This document shows positions 49,691-62,337 of a stretch of DNA of 64,000 nt, piece by piece; the first letter of the stretch is position 1, and every line of letters begins with the position of its first letter. Location: the NCBI RefSeq assembly GCF_037893015.1, contig NC_133661.1, forward strand, positions 220,056,545-220,120,544, written 5' to 3'. A program made the position numbers and the translations under genes. The DNA is from Macrotis lagotis. Lineage: Eukaryota > Chordata > Mammalia > Peramelemorphia > Peramelidae. Below the pieces are notes generated by a model that did not search any database, was not told where the DNA came from, and saw nothing but the letters and a program-made list of their open reading frames with translations.

Positions 49691-50706
49691 CCAATGATTC
49701 ATTGAGATATTGGGGGGGGGGTAACCCTGATGCATTCTACCAAGCTGAAAATAGTTGCAGAATGAGCATGGTTATCAACATTGAACCTGTCCTTTGAGAA
49801 ATAATTAACAGGAGTTTTGAGAAGGGTATTACCTAAGAGTTGATCACCTAGGATTGACTTTATTTTGTTTCAAATAAAGGAACTCAGTAAGACTATTATG
49901 ACATAAATGAGTTGTGATTTGCCTGTTACATTCATTTTTTAAATCCTCAAAAATTTAAAGTGTTATTGTTAGTCTTATGAATTAGACTAAATAAGGTATT
50001 TTCTTCAGCCTCCCGTGTTTCTAGACTCAAAGAATTTAGCTCAGGATTCCAGCTAATTAAAACCAATTTCCCCCTTTCAGACAGACAAAAGTCTAAAGTG
50101 AAATCTTCCCCCCCCCCAATACTATAGGCCATGACAGATTGAAGTACAGGAAATCATTTTTTGAGCCAAGGCAATTTCTATTCACCCCAACAGTAGTTAA
50201 TGAACAATTATCTTGACTGTTTTCACATTTCCCATCTCTAGCCCTAGAATGTGACTTAACTGATTGATTTTTGTAACTCCACTTGGCTAGAGCAGGAAAC
50301 AGAAATCAGTAGCTCTGCCCTTCCCTACTTACAGGAACTGCAATTACCTCCACACATACCTTTCATGACATGCTAGCTTGTTGAGAATTTTCAAATGCAG
50401 CAAGTGAAAGATCATATGGAAAGTATCATAGAAACCACTGAGTTCAAAATAATCAAATGCTACAAACTGAGTATCTACTATGTAAAAAGTACTATGCTAG
50501 GTATTGTGGAGATACAAGAATGTTCAGAAATAGTCCCTTATAATCTAGTAGCAAACATATAACTATTGTAACAAGGCAATATGTAGTGAGTATCGAATAT
50601 CACAAAGTATTGGGAAATAAGTGAATGGGAAGATGATCTGCTAGGATGATTACAATAAGTCTTATGAAACCTGTTTGACATATAAGCTGTGAACCTTTTT
50701 TCCTTT
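49691..50706. other. unassigned DNA
   Basis: Contains G and C homopolymers (about 49712-49721 and 50109-50117). 50465-50560 weakly matches an ancient repeat (gtatctactatgtaaaaagt, gctaggtattgtggagatac). No gene. Confidence 0.4.
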
Positions 50707-50766
50707 GCTTATGTTATTCCATGCCACCTACAATGCAGGAATGCTTATATTATTCCATGCCACCTA
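50707..50766. repeat. 36-bp tandem duplication
   Basis: gcttatgttattccatgcca at 50707 recurs as gcttatattattccatgcca at 50743, both followed by ccta. Period 36 with one mismatch across 24 bases. Confidence 0.9.
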
Positions 50767-51940
50767 TATTTATGGCTCCTTAAAATCCTAAACCCTTAGA
50801 GACTCAGTTTAAACACATGTCATATACCCCTTACTTGTGTAAAAAAAAGCAAAGGGGTATTTTACACTGGTGTTGCACATGTGCCCCACCAGGAGCAGTA
50901 ACAATTCCATGGTCTATCAACATTTCAAGGAAATCTGATATCTGAAGGCTAGTTTGCTTTTCCCTCAAAGATTTATTATCAGTTAGTTCTGAGAGTTTGT
51001 ATGTAAAATTATGGCTCTATGCTTAATAGTTCTCCTGTTTACTGAAAACTCATTCCTGTCTTGGAGGATGATATTAATATGTCATCCTTGCTTCTAAATG
51101 GAACTGGTGTCTTCTTCCCTTCTCCTCAGCTCACAATGAATCAAGGATCCCTACCAAACTCTTTCCAAGTCTTAAGTCAAGCATTTAATTAATCTCCTTA
51201 ATGTACAAACAAGGATAAGCAGTTGCCAATTTTTTTATTTTATCTAGGGGAATAAAGTATTAGCAATGAGAGGATAGTGAGCAACCAAGTGGAGAACAGT
51301 TCATTTGGATAGGAAGAAACTAGTGACTTCTATAGCTATTAGTTAGAGAAGCAGAATTAATTTCTCAACTCCTTTCCATTACTAAAAAGGAACAGAGACT
51401 GAACTTAGATGAATAGGAAAGTTAATGGGGTCTCCCTTTCTCACAGAGAAAAGGAGATGTTCAGGGATCGAATCCACTCATTGTTACACCATCAGTCTCA
51501 GTTGTTAAAAATCCTACTGACACTTCATAAATCCACTTATTTCATCCTGCCATAACAATCTATAAGAATTCTGGTGTTCAAAGAACTATCTACAAAGGGC
51601 TATCTACAATAGCCCATGACTTTGGAGCACTCCATCCTGTCTGCCTATTTCCTCATGGCTTTCAAGGTAGAGAGCATTCTCTGTCTTTTCATCTTCTTGT
51701 TCCCAGAAGCATCTAAAGTCAAATTCAAATGTCAGTGCACTTTCTAGTATATAACACTAACTTTATCCAAAAATATCAGTGATCTTTCTAGCATCTAACA
51801 CAAATTAGTATTATAAAAGTTATATCTCTGAAACATTTGGATTAAGGAACTAGAAGTCTTGAGGCAATGAAGTACAAATTGTTATTTTTATGATCACAGA
51901 TTAATACAACTTCTTATTATGGGTGATCATCTAGGTATAA
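50767..51940. other. unassigned DNA
   Basis: No gene or named repeat seen. Confidence 0.45.
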
Positions 51941-52105
51941 AATAAAATTTTAGCTCTGAAAGGAACCTTAGAGAATCACCCTTTTTCTATTACAGACTAG
52001 GAAACTGAGTTGCAGAGAATTGAAGGGACTGGGTCAAGGTCACAGCAATTAAATTTCAGAACCCCAGTTAACCCAAAGTTTTCTGACTTCTCATTTCCTC
52101 ATTCT
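51941..52105 (-). repeat. MIR-type SINE
   Basis: Reversed body: tattacagactaggaaactg, ctgggtcaaggtcacagcaa, with a diverged head near ccagttaacccaaagttttc. Confidence 0.65.
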
Positions 52106-53342
52106 ACTTCTTGAGATATGCTGAGTACAAATATTGAATAAACTTTACTTTGTTCTACTTATTTCTAAAACCAAAAACCCCATTTTTTTTACTGTAATGC
52201 CACTAAGCCTGTATCATGCTGTCACTCATCTCAGAGAAATTAAAAATGTTATTATAATAAGCATGGCCCTCCTACCCAGTATAATCCCAAGACCTACTGG
52301 AGTCACTGATGTGAGAGGGGGAAGTTAAAAATTATTTACATAATTGCCACCCACTCCAAGGGGAAAATACAATAAAATGCTTTTAACAAGTGTCAATGAA
52401 AATATCATCTCATACATATAATTTCAGTGATTCATAAAGCACACAGACAGCTTGCCCTTGCTCAAAGGCAAAAAGAAGGGGAAAAAAAGAGAGTGAAAAA
52501 GATGGGAGTGAAGAGTAAGATAATGCTCTCCAAAGGCATCCTGGGCAGAAGTTTGGGACTTTTTTAAAATAACTGACTTTTCTCAGGATACTTTGAACAT
52601 CTTTCAGTATATTTGAATTTCCTCATCTACTGTCTGCTTCTTTCAGCTATGTCTTCCAAGGTAAGAATGCAATGCAATTTAATGGAAATATATTAAAGGG
52701 ACATTTTTGTGACTATCACTGAGGATGAAGTTTTCTTGATAAAACAAGAAAATCATCTCTTGAATTTATAAAGTTTATAAAATTTGAACTCAAATTAATT
52801 TGTAAGTTTAGATACTGAGAGGAAAGGATACATTCATCACTCCTACCAAAATTCTCTAACAAATCTCTTAATGTCTCCATGTTTTATCTAAATTTATTTA
52901 TAACAGATTTTAAGTTCTTTGAGGGGAAAAATTGTATTCAATTTTTTTCTCTGTAGTCACAATGGTTCAATAAATACTTTATGTAACAATAAATATATTC
53001 TTTCTCTGGTAAACCCCGCAATCCTTATGAGTTATCTGAATAGCCTTTTTAGCTCTATGTACCAATAAGCCACAAAACTAAGTTGCTACTGTTGAGTTTC
53101 AGAGAATTTTAAATGGCCTGAGGAAAAGGAGTCAGTAGTTTCCCAATCAATTTTGCAAGGGACATAAGAATTTTCCCAAACCAAATTACTTGGAGATTCA
53201 AAATTCAGACCCCCAAATTTCTCCAGTGACGACATTACCTTAAGATCTACCGGACCAGTCATGTAACCCCATTGCTTTTAAAAAACCACAACAACAAGAA
53301 AACCTCTCTCAAGGTTTCTCTTAAGAATTTTGGAATTGATTG
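52106..53342. other. unassigned DNA
   Basis: A weak L2/MIR-type 3' end lies near 52900-52995 (taagttctttgaggggaaaa, ggttcaataaatactttatg). A short SINE-tail-like segment sits near 53250-53280. No gene. Confidence 0.4.
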
Positions 53343-54175
53343 TGCCACACCTCTCAGACTGGCCAATATGACCAGAAAGGATAATGATCATTGTTGGAAG
53401 GGTTGTGGGAAATCTGGGACACTGTTACACTGTTGGTGGAACTGTGAACTCATCCAACCTTTCTGAAGAGAAATTTGGAACCATGCCCAAAGGGCAACAA
53501 AAATGGGCATACCCTTTGACCCAGCATTACCACTACTGGGTCTATACCCTGAAGAGATGATGAAAAAGGGTAAAAACATCACTTGTACAAAAATATTCAA
53601 AGCAGCCCTGTTTGTGGTGGCAAAGAATTGGAAATCAAGTAAATGTCCTTCAATTGGGGAATGACTTAGCAAACTGTGGTATATGTATATGATGGAACAC
53701 TATTGTTCTATTAGAAACAAGGAGGGATGGGAATTCAGGAAAGCCTGGAGGGATTTGCATGAACTGATGCTGAGTGAGATGAGCAGAACCAGAAAAACAC
53801 TGTACACCCTTACAGCAACATGGGGGTGATGTTCAACCTTGATGGACTTGCTCATTCCAACAGTGCAACAACCAGGGACAATTTTGGGCTGTCTGCAGTG
53901 GAGAGTGCCCTCTGTATCCAGATGAACAAAGTTCAAGGACTATTCCCTTTAATTTAGAAAAAAACAGATATCTTATTGTCTGATCTTGTTATCTCTTATA
54001 CTTTTTGTTTCTTCCTTAAGGATGTGATTTCTCTCTCATCACACTCAATTTGGATCAATGTACAACATGGAAACAAAATAAAGACTGACAGATTGCTTTC
54101 CGTGGGGGGGGGGGGGGAGTAAGATTGGGAGAATAATTGTAAAACTCAGAAGTCAAATAAAATCTTAAAAAAACC
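53343..54175 (+). mobile_element. 5'-truncated L1 3' end (L1-F)
   Basis: Starts in ORF2 at cacacctctcagactggcca and encodes the C-terminal motif CWKGCGKSGTLLHCWWNC (CX3CX7HX4C, 53392-53445) in an open frame that stops at 53466. The 3' UTR includes a long G run (about 54103-54117) and an AATAAAATC end. 3' UTR type matches L1-A and L1-D. TSD not resolved. Confidence 0.87.
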
Positions 54176-54489
54176 CATATAATTAGAAAAATAAATAATA
54201 TAATTTAATAAATTAAACAAAATGAAACTTCATGCATAACTTTTTTCCTTTCAGAAAGCCAACTTTTAAGCATTTGCCAGCACACCTCTGGAAATACTGC
54301 TATTCAGTCAGACTTCCTCCATCTTGTACTTGGAAATCTTTTTTTTAATCCACTTGTAAGGTTTTATTTACATTCATGCCTTTTTGATATAATCTTATTA
54401 GACTTTGCCCAAAGTACCAGCTTATTGAATATTTTGGGGGGGAATTCTAACTTTATAACCCCAAGCATTGGCAATGTCTCCAAGCTTCA
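54176..54489. other. unassigned AT-rich DNA
   Basis: Nothing recognised. Confidence 0.4.
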
Positions 54490-54610
54490 TGTTCAAATCA
54501 CAGCTCTCTTTATTCTCTGACACTGCAAATCATTTAACCTCTTTAAGCCTAAATTTCATCATCTGTAAAAACTGAGGGAACTAGAAGAAATTATATTTAA
54601 GAATTATTAC
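54490..54610 (+). repeat. MIR-type SINE fragment
   Basis: Core and 3' half: gcaaatcatttaacctcttt, aagcctaaatttcatcatct, gtaaaaactgagggaactag. Confidence 0.6.
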
Positions 54611-54699
54611 TTATTCTAATATTCCATTATCCAATGATCCCATGTAACCCTCCTAACTTTTTTGTACCATTTGTCCTTATTGTACTGCATTTTCTTTTT

Positions 54700-55884
54700 C
54701 TTTTTTAATATTTTGTTTAATTTTTCCAATTTCATGCAAAGAAAGTTTTCATAAATCATTTTTTCTAGGTTTTGAGTCTCACATTTTTTCTCACTCCCTC
54801 CCTTCCCTCTCCTCTCTCCAAAACAGAAAGCAATCTACTATAGGTTATACATGTATAACTATGCTAAACATTAATTCATATTAATCATGATGTGAAAGAA
54901 GAATCACTTCAAAAGAGGGAAATAACACATCAGACAACTTTGGTTTGCACTTAAACTCCATAGTTTCTCCTTTGAATATGAACGTTATTATTCATCACAC
55001 ATCTTTTAAAACTTTCTTTGATTTTTGTACTACTCAAATGAGCAAGTTCATCAAAGATGATCATCACCCAATGTTGCTGTTAGTGTGTATACTGTTCTTC
55101 TGTTTCTTCTCACATCACTCAGCATCAGTTCATGCAAGTCTTCCCAGGCTTTTCTGAAGTCTCATTCCCTCATGATTTCTTAAAAAAACAATAGGGTTCT
55201 ATCATATTCTTTTACCACAATTTGTTCAACCATTCCCCAGTGATTGGCAGTCCCTCACATTTCCAATTCTTTGCCACTACTAAAAGATCTACTGTAAATA
55301 TTTTTGTACATGTGGATTTTTTACTCTTTTTTATGATTTCTTTGGTATACAGACCCAGTAGTGGTATTAATAAATCAAATAGTTTGCACAGTTTTATTAC
55401 CCTTTGGGTATAATCCTTATCGCCCTCCAGAAAGGTTGGATCAGTTCACAACTCCATCACCAATGTATTAGTGTCCTAGCTTCCTCACATTCCCTACAAT
55501 ACTAATCATTTTCCTTTTTAGTTATATGGCTAATCTGATAGGTTTGAGGTAGTACCTCAGAGTTGTTTTAATTTGTATTTCTCTAATCAATAATGCTTTA
55601 GAGCATTTTTATATGATTAAAGGTAGTTTTATTTTCTTCATCTGAGAATAGACTTTTCATATCCTTTGATCTTTTATCAATTGGAAAATAACTTTTATTC
55701 TTATAAATTTGACTCAATTCTCTATATATTTTAGAAATGAGTTCTTTATCAAAACCACTAGCTATAAAATTGTTTCCCAATTTACTGCCTTTTTAATACT
55801 GTAGCATTAGTTTTATTTATTCAAAAACCTTTTCTATTTGATGTAATCAAAATTATACATTTCTTCTTTGGTCATAATCTGCCC
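54700..55884 (-). mobile_element. L1 3' portion, minus strand
   Basis: Reversed L1: 3' UTR at the left (tccctcccttccctctcctc), then ORF2 C-terminal sequence (agcatcagttcatgcaagtc, ttgttcaaccattccccagt, aggttggatcagttcacaac) and on to about 55884, equivalent to L1-A positions around 7600. The 5' part is missing. ORF2 is broken throughout. Its 3' UTR resembles that of the copy at 21475, not that of L1-A. Confidence 0.82.
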
Positions 55885-56000
55885 CCCTAGGAAGACTCCA
55901 CTTGAGTTCAAATCTGAACTCAGACTGTTACTAACTCTATAAATCTGGGCAAGTCACTTAACCCTATTTGTCTCAATTTCCTCATCTATGAAATGCTTAT
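55885..56000 (+). repeat. MIR/CORE-SINE fragment
   Basis: cttgagttcaaatctgaact (B box), gggcaagtcacttaacccta and caatttcctcatctatgaaa follow in MIR order. Confidence 0.7.
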
Positions 56001-57330
56001 GGAATAAATCCCAAATATTGGATATTGACATTTAAGGCCCTCTTTCTTTGATGTAATCCCAAATGACTTTTCCAGCCTTGGCTCTAATTTAGGTAGCTGG
56101 TATGAGTTGGCTAATAGCTTGTTTAATTCTAGGTGCTTAGTGAGGTGTTTTTTGAAGTCAATTAAACCAGAGCACATCTCAGAAGGGAATACTGAGAACT
56201 ATATTTGGACAAAAGAAATTACTTCCTGAGGAAAACAAGGCAGAATGTTTTTGGTCCTAAGATCTAATGAACCATAAATCTCACTGAAAAAGTCTAAAAT
56301 TTCATCAAAAGATATAGACTCAACCTTTACCTCTTAAAGTAGACAGAGAACAGTACAGCCCATTCTGAAGCTTCCCCCAGATTCCCTAATTGAGAAGGGG
56401 AATCAGGAAAGTCTTTACATATGAAGCTGACAAAAGCTTTTGAAGGAAAATAGGAAGTCTTAGGAGAAAATTAGGTTTAGAAAAGAAGGCAGGTATTGAG
56501 AAAGATACTCTGTTTTCTTTGGAACTTACTGAGCTTAAGATGCCTACAGCACATCTATTTGGAAACATCCAAAAGTCAGGTGATGCTACAGGACTGGTAC
56601 TAGAACAAAAATTAGGGTTAAATATATTCATTTATAAATGATAATCAATTAACCTACATATTCTGTCAAATCTCTAGTTTCTTTGAGGAGGTAGTATGGG
56701 TATGGTAAACAGGGTTGCTAAATTTGGCATTTGGAATCCTGGTTTTATCATTTCCTACCTTTGTTAGTTTAGGCAAATCTCCTAATTTCCTTTAATCTCC
56801 ATTTTGTTATTGGTTTGTAATCTACTTTTTGAAGCTCAACCAAAATGCTGAGGGAGATGGAGGAGAGGAAGGGTTTACAAGTCAGACAAATTTCTTCCTG
56901 GCACTCTTTAAGGTCCAGGGAGATTTCAAACTTAACCTGGGAACAAAATATCCATAGTTCCATTGACCTTAACCTTAGAAGAAAGGGTTTTTGGATAGAA
57001 GGCCCAAAATACAAGCAAGCAAGACCCGGTAAAGCAAATAGGAAAGACCAGAGAAAAACAACATCAACATTGGTAGGTGGGTAGATAACATCACAGGACC
57101 AGGACAGATTATTAGAGTCTATGGGCTGAAGTCTGCAATATTGAATCAAACTGAAAAGCAGAAAGTTCACCACTCTCTACTGATAAGAAAGAGCCGTAGG
57201 GACCTAGAGACCAACAATCTATGAAGTACCTTCCAACCAGGAGAGAGAAAGTTATTGATGAGTCTGCCTAAGAAATTTCATCCTATACTTTTCTGGGAGT
57301 TGAGATCTATTCCCCATTTATCTGACCCAT
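56001..57330. other. unassigned DNA
   Basis: A 134-codon minus-strand frame (57173-56769) and an overlapping 79-codon + frame (56845-57084) have no recognisable domain. No gene called. Confidence 0.4.
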
Positions 57331-57598
57331 TTATTTCTTGATTTTGTTGTTATTTAGTCATTTAGTTGCCTCTGTTTTTTTATGACTTTCTATGTAATTT
57401 TCTTGGCAAAGACATTCAAGTAGTTTTCCATTTCCTTCTCCAGCTCATTTTACAGATGAGGAAATTGAGGCAAACAGAGTTAAGTGACTTGCTCAAGGTT
57501 ACATAGTTAGTAAGTTTCTGAGGCCAGATTTGAACTAAAGGAGTCTTTCTAATTTCAGGACCAGTATCTTATCCATTGTGCCACTTAACTGTACTATT
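57331..57598 (-). repeat. CORE-SINE (Mar-1/MIR type), near full length
   Basis: Reversed body: gttgttatttagtcatttag, ttccatttccttctccagct, gatgaggaaattgaggcaaa, ggccagatttgaactaaagg, head end ccattgtgccacttaactgt. Confidence 0.82.
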
Positions 57599-57954
57599 CT
57601 CTCAATTTACTCATTTCCTAATGCAGAGATGACTACAGAAACTAGATACATTGGTCCTTCTCATGTAAATGCAAACTATGAATTTTGAAACTGTTATCTT
57701 TGTAAATGGTATTAAGTATTTACTCAGTTCATTTATGACAGCATAGCAAAATCTAGCAAACTAATAAAATTTGTGCCAATTCTACTTACTTGAGGTTAGT
57801 AGTAAGATAGGGAACAGAGAGAGAGAGAATAAACCCAGAATGAAAGACAATTTGAAGTATTGAGATTTTTAAAACCCAAATTGGATTTATCACTGCAAAC
57901 TGACTCAGTTCAAGTTATTTATTTAACTGAAAGCACAGCTACAGAAACGATTGT
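57599..57954. other. unassigned DNA
   Basis: Nothing recognised. Confidence 0.4.
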
Positions 57955-58080
57955 GACATAATGGATAGAGGTCACCTCAAAGCCAAGAAGACCTGGATTC
58001 AAGCTTCACCTTTGAAATACACTGACCTTGGAACTCTGGTCAAGTATTTCATCTTTTAAGATCTCAGTATGTTTGTAGCT
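57955..58080 (+). repeat. MIR-type SINE fragment
   Basis: Head (acataatggatagaggtcac), B box (gacctggattcaagcttca) and a degraded core up to cagtatg. Confidence 0.6.
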
Positions 58081-59345
58081 GACCTGACTTGAACTGGTAG
58101 AGGGAATGACTCACTTAGGAATTTCCCCTCTACAATAACATCACTGATACAGGTTTCGCAAAGTATATTTTCACATAAGTTATATAGGAACAATGAAAAT
58201 GGTATCTAGGTAGTATAGTTATTCTTTCTACACAGCAGAGGTTAATGGACTAGCACCCATGATCTGTAAAATTTTTGACCATCCCAGAAAAGAATTCTGA
58301 GGTTTTTTTTTTTCCTTTTGGGATATCTTATTATAAAATTTGTGTTTAGTATTTGGTCAGAGGCACTGGGTCCTCTGCTGTCCTTCATGTGCTATCTGTG
58401 GCTTCTGCAACCCCCCCAAAAAAATTCCTATTTAATTACTTATGCCAGGATGGGCAAAGTTGCAATGTGGAAGAGGTAACTGTAGTAAATCAGTTCTCTT
58501 TGACAAGCAGAAGTGGAAGAAAAAAAATCTTTGTTGAGTTGGGAATCAGTAAACCAGGAACTGGCAAATGGACCTTCAATGTGATAACAGATCAGCAATT
58601 CACATTTAATTACTACTTTATGCATGACAAAGCCTTTTTCTTTAAATGATTTCACACTATATAGACCCCTGCTCCTGAAGATCAGGGGTGTTACACTTTA
58701 TTCCTCCTCCCCCAAGGTACCCTTAATGATTTTTGGAGTTCTAAGTCCCCTGCTAATGGCTTCAGTCTCCACCAATGGTACTCCCCTAAGAGTAGGAAGT
58801 CTCCTGTGCCCCTGTTTCAATTAACCACTAATAATCGAATTAACTTTTACACAGAAATGTTTAACTCAAAAAAATCACAAACATAAACCCATTCCACAGA
58901 CATGTGGGAAACATTCTTTTTGTTCTCTACTCAGAACCAACTCAATCTCTGATTAGCGGAAGGGATTAGGCTTAAAGTTTATCTTTGTAGATGAAGTCTA
59001 TTTCCCAAGTCCAAAAATCCATTCAAAGCTTGAGTTTCAAGGTTTCCATGCCAGACTGGATGATTGTGCCATTCCTCATGGTTCCATACCCAGGTCCATG
59101 AACAACACCTCTAGCACTTTAAACTGAGGAGATCAAGTGACAATACCCTCTGTTTACAGCTCATTAGAGAGCAGCAAAAAAATAAGATAATATCAGAGAA
59201 ACAAGTCTCAGTCTAATCAATAGAGATAATGGCAACCAAACAAGGGTGGTTACTTCTACCCATATAACAGGGGATGCAGTAGGCTCTATGTTAGCCTTAC
59301 TAGCCTGCTCTGGGCATGGCCAAAGTCTATGTTACATATAGATAG
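58081..59345. other. unassigned; contains an unidentified 98-codon frame
   Basis: The + frame 58353-58649 starts MVRGTGSSAVLHVLSVASAT and has alternating hydrophobic and polar segments in its second half (SGRKKIFVELGISKP, GKWTFNVITDQQFTF) that look beta-strand-like. I cannot match it to a family and see no splice sites or neighbouring exons. It may be chance or a worn exon of a retrocopy. The rest of the interval is unassigned. Confidence 0.25.
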
Positions 59346-59575
59346 CATTCTACTGTATAGTATAAAAAGAAAAAAAAAACTAACTTTGGAGAGAGAGGAC
59401 TTAAATTTGAATCAGAACTCTTCTTGCTTACTACCTGCATAATAACTTTTGGCAAACTATTTAACCTCTCTGAACCTCAATTTTTCCCCATTTTTAAAAT
59501 GAGGAATTAGAACTAGATAACTTCTAAGGTCCCTTCCAACTATAAGCATATGGTCTTATTATCCCCATTTTAGAG
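59346..59575 (+). repeat. MIR-type SINE, near full length
   Basis: ggacttaaatttgaatcaga (B box), aacctctctgaacctcaatt, aaaatgaggaattagaacta and taaggtcccttccaactata in MIR order. Confidence 0.75.
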
Positions 59576-59631
59576 ATGGGGGAAATAAGAGAAATGACTA
59601 GACTATAATTATTTATTTAGAAGAATTAGAC

Positions 59632-59703
59632 TCAAGACAACTCCTTTTTTTAGGTTTTTGCAAGGCAAATGGGATTAAGTGGCTTGCCCAAGTCAAGTCA
59701 ACT
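59632..59703 (-). mobile_element. Severely 5'-truncated SINE with TSD, minus strand
   Basis: Only the last ~45 bases of the young SINE are present (tttaggtttttgcaaggcaa to ggcttgcccaa, 59643-59692). Flanks are tcaagacaact (59632-59642) and tcaagtcaact (59693-59703), a TSD with one mismatch. Confidence 0.78.
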
Positions 59704-60469
59704 TCTGATTATAAATATAATTATAAATTCTTCTATTAAAATACAGTACTTTTACCTTATTACCCTTAATTACCAATATACATATAAATATATATAGATA
59801 TGGGGGGGGGGAGTCTGAATTATTTCCTCACCCTAAAATTATAACAGCATATAACAATAGAACTGAAGGAAGGCAGAAGAAATAAAACTTTGGAGTTTTT
59901 CCTTGTATTATATTTGTAAGTGAAAAAAAAGGCATGAACTCTGTTTCAGTGATTAGAGTGGTCAAAGGAGAGTAATTGCTCTCATTTACTTTATAGCTCT
60001 GTTGAGTTCTCAAGAGGTGTAGCCAAATGATTGACACTAGAGGGCTCTAGGGAAGAGAATTATATAGGCTCTGCTATTCTCAATTCACCCAGGAAAGAAT
60101 GGTTTCACAGTGGATCAATATGGCAATACTACCTCAGGCCATCTGTACCTTAGACTGTGTGACAGACATGGCAACCTCAATTAAAGAGGCAGAAACTCTC
60201 TTTGTTCCAGTTTCACAGTTTCTAGTAAGTAGTAGGGGTTCTCTGGAACTGCCATTCATTTGTTAACCAATTTCTCTTTATCCTGAATTTCTTCTTTTCA
60301 CATTCTTTTCAACTTCTAGCATACAAAATATGCCTTTCTCTAGAGGACATTACAGTCCTGGTTTCCTTCTGGTCTTGTCCATGATCTTGAGTCTTCATTT
60401 TCACATCAATCAACATATATTCACAATCTTCCTCTTAGATTACCCAGTATATATCTTGTACATACATAA
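59704..60469. other. unassigned DNA
   Basis: A G run at about 59802-59811. No gene or named repeat. Confidence 0.45.
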
Positions 60470-60605
60470 TTACTCATTAGAATGTGAACTCCTTTAAAGT
60501 AGGAACAGTTTTTACCTTTCTTTTCATCTCCAGGCCTTGGCACAATGACTGCAATGTGACAAATCTTTACTAAATTTTTGTTCATACTATATGTAAGGCA
60601 AAGCT
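60470..60605 (+). repeat. Ancient L2/MIR-type 3' end
   Basis: ttagaatgtgaactccttta, catctccaggccttggcaca and ctaaatttttgttcatact follow the order of the L2-type 3' end. Confidence 0.5.
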
Positions 60606-60999
60606 GAATGCTGAGGAAGTTGTTGGGAAAAGAAAACAAAAGATACTAATAGATAGAAATTAATTGGACTTGATGGGCTCTGAGATCTTTTCCAACTCTG
60701 GAGTTCAGTGACTCTTCTCTAACGTGACACAAGAATCCTTGGTAGTTTGTATCTGATAGTCTTTTAACCTGACCACTTGCTTTAAAATGATGAAGTACCA
60801 AGTTTGACTAACTGTTCTTGCTATATGTTCCAAAGTAAATAGTCCTTTAAATAAGGAATTTGAAATCGCATAGTTAAATGAAACTAAGGAACTAGTCAAT
60901 GGCCCCTCAAATGGGAGAATCACAGTCAATGAGAACTTATGTAGAAAGCAATACATAAAAGATGACATTATCCATCCCAAGTCTTTAAGCATCCTAGAA
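60606..60999. other. unassigned DNA
   Basis: A 95-codon minus-strand frame (60992-60705) without recognised similarity. No gene called. Confidence 0.4.
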
Positions 61000-62337
61000 C
61001 TCTGAGGGGGAAGACATTGCCAGTTGTTCTAGAAGTACAAAATTTCAAACTACACTATAAAGTAGAAATCATCAAAATTATTTGGTACTAGTTAGTTAAG
61101 AAAAATGGAGAGGTCAACAAGTAGCACACAACCCACAAAAAAGTAAATGAACAGAGCAGCCTAGAGTTTCTAAACCTAAAAATCCCAGTTCCTAAAATAA
61201 AAATTTACTATTTTTTTAGGATTTTGCAAGGCAAATGGGGTTAAGTGGCTTGCCCAAGGCCACACAGCTAGGTAATTATTAAGTGTCTGAGCCTGGATTT
61301 GAACCCAGGTACTCCTCCTGACTCCAGGGCCAGTGCTTTATCCACCTCACCACCTAGCCACCCCAGAATTTACTATTTTCAACAAAGACTGCTGGAAAAT
61401 TTAGAAATCAATCTGACTGGAACTAGCCAGGCCAATATCTCACACCTTATTCAAAGATAAACTTCAAACATATATCACGTTGACATAAAAGATGAAATCA
61501 CAAAAAAATTAGAGAAGCAAAGAAAAAATTACCTTTCAGAGTTATAGACAAGGGAAAAGTTGGTAACAAATCCAATATACTACAATTAGAAAGGAGATGG
61601 AAAAAAAATTTTGCAATAAATTTATCTGAAGACTCTCATTTACAAATACATAAGGAAATGATTCCAGTTGTAAAAATATAAGCCATTCCTCAACTGACAA
61701 ATAATCAACTGTTTTCAGAGGAAGATATTCAAGTTGTTAACAGCATAAGAAAAAATGCTCCAAATTGTTTTTAATCAGAAAAAAAATTTAATTAAAGTAA
61801 TTCTGAGATTGTACTTCACATGCATTATATTGGCAAAAAAGGAAATGGCAGATGTTAGAGGGACTTCCAGAAAATTGGTGCATTAATACACTATTGATTG
61901 AACTGTGACTTAGTCCAACCACTCTAGAAAGCTATTTTAAACTAATTACACAAAGTTATTAAATTGCATATACCTTTTGAATTAGTGACACAACTATTGG
62001 GGTTCCCCCAAAAAATCAAAGAGGAAAAGGGCTTATTTGTTTTTTTTAATTATAGTGGGGTTTTTTTTGTAATGCCAAAAAAATGGAAACAAATGAAGTG
62101 CCCATCAGTTGGAGAATGACTGAAAAATTATAATTTGTAATGGAATAGAATGGAAAATATTTACATTATAAGAATTTATGACAGAGATAGTTTCAGTGAA
62201 ATCTGTAAATACTTGTCTGAGCCGATACAAAGTGAAGTATGCACACATGGTGGAACAAATTATACCATAACAGAATTGTAAAGATGAACATTTCAGAATT
62301 GTAAGCTTGAAAATGTTAGAATTCTAAGTACATCTAA
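61000..62337 (+). mobile_element. Old L1 3' part (L1-H), split by a SINE
   Basis: Degraded ORF2 C-terminal half: tttggtactagttagttaag (61081), aaagactgctggaaaattta (61384), catttacaaatacataagga, cacctttggaattagt-like ORF2 end and a worn 3' region. Many stops. The SINE at 61215 interrupts it. Clearly older than L1-A by divergence. Confidence 0.75.
61202..61379 (-). mobile_element. Young tRNA-headed SINE with TSD, minus strand
   Basis: The body at 61215-61366 carries reversed tail, core and head with a small duplication (actcctcctgactcc). Perfect 13-bp TSDs aatttactatttt lie at 61202-61214 and 61367-61379. Confidence 0.93.

Noticed and set aside
56769-57173. 134-codon minus-strand frame
   Set aside because: No family resemblance, overlaps another frame on the opposite strand, and no gene context.
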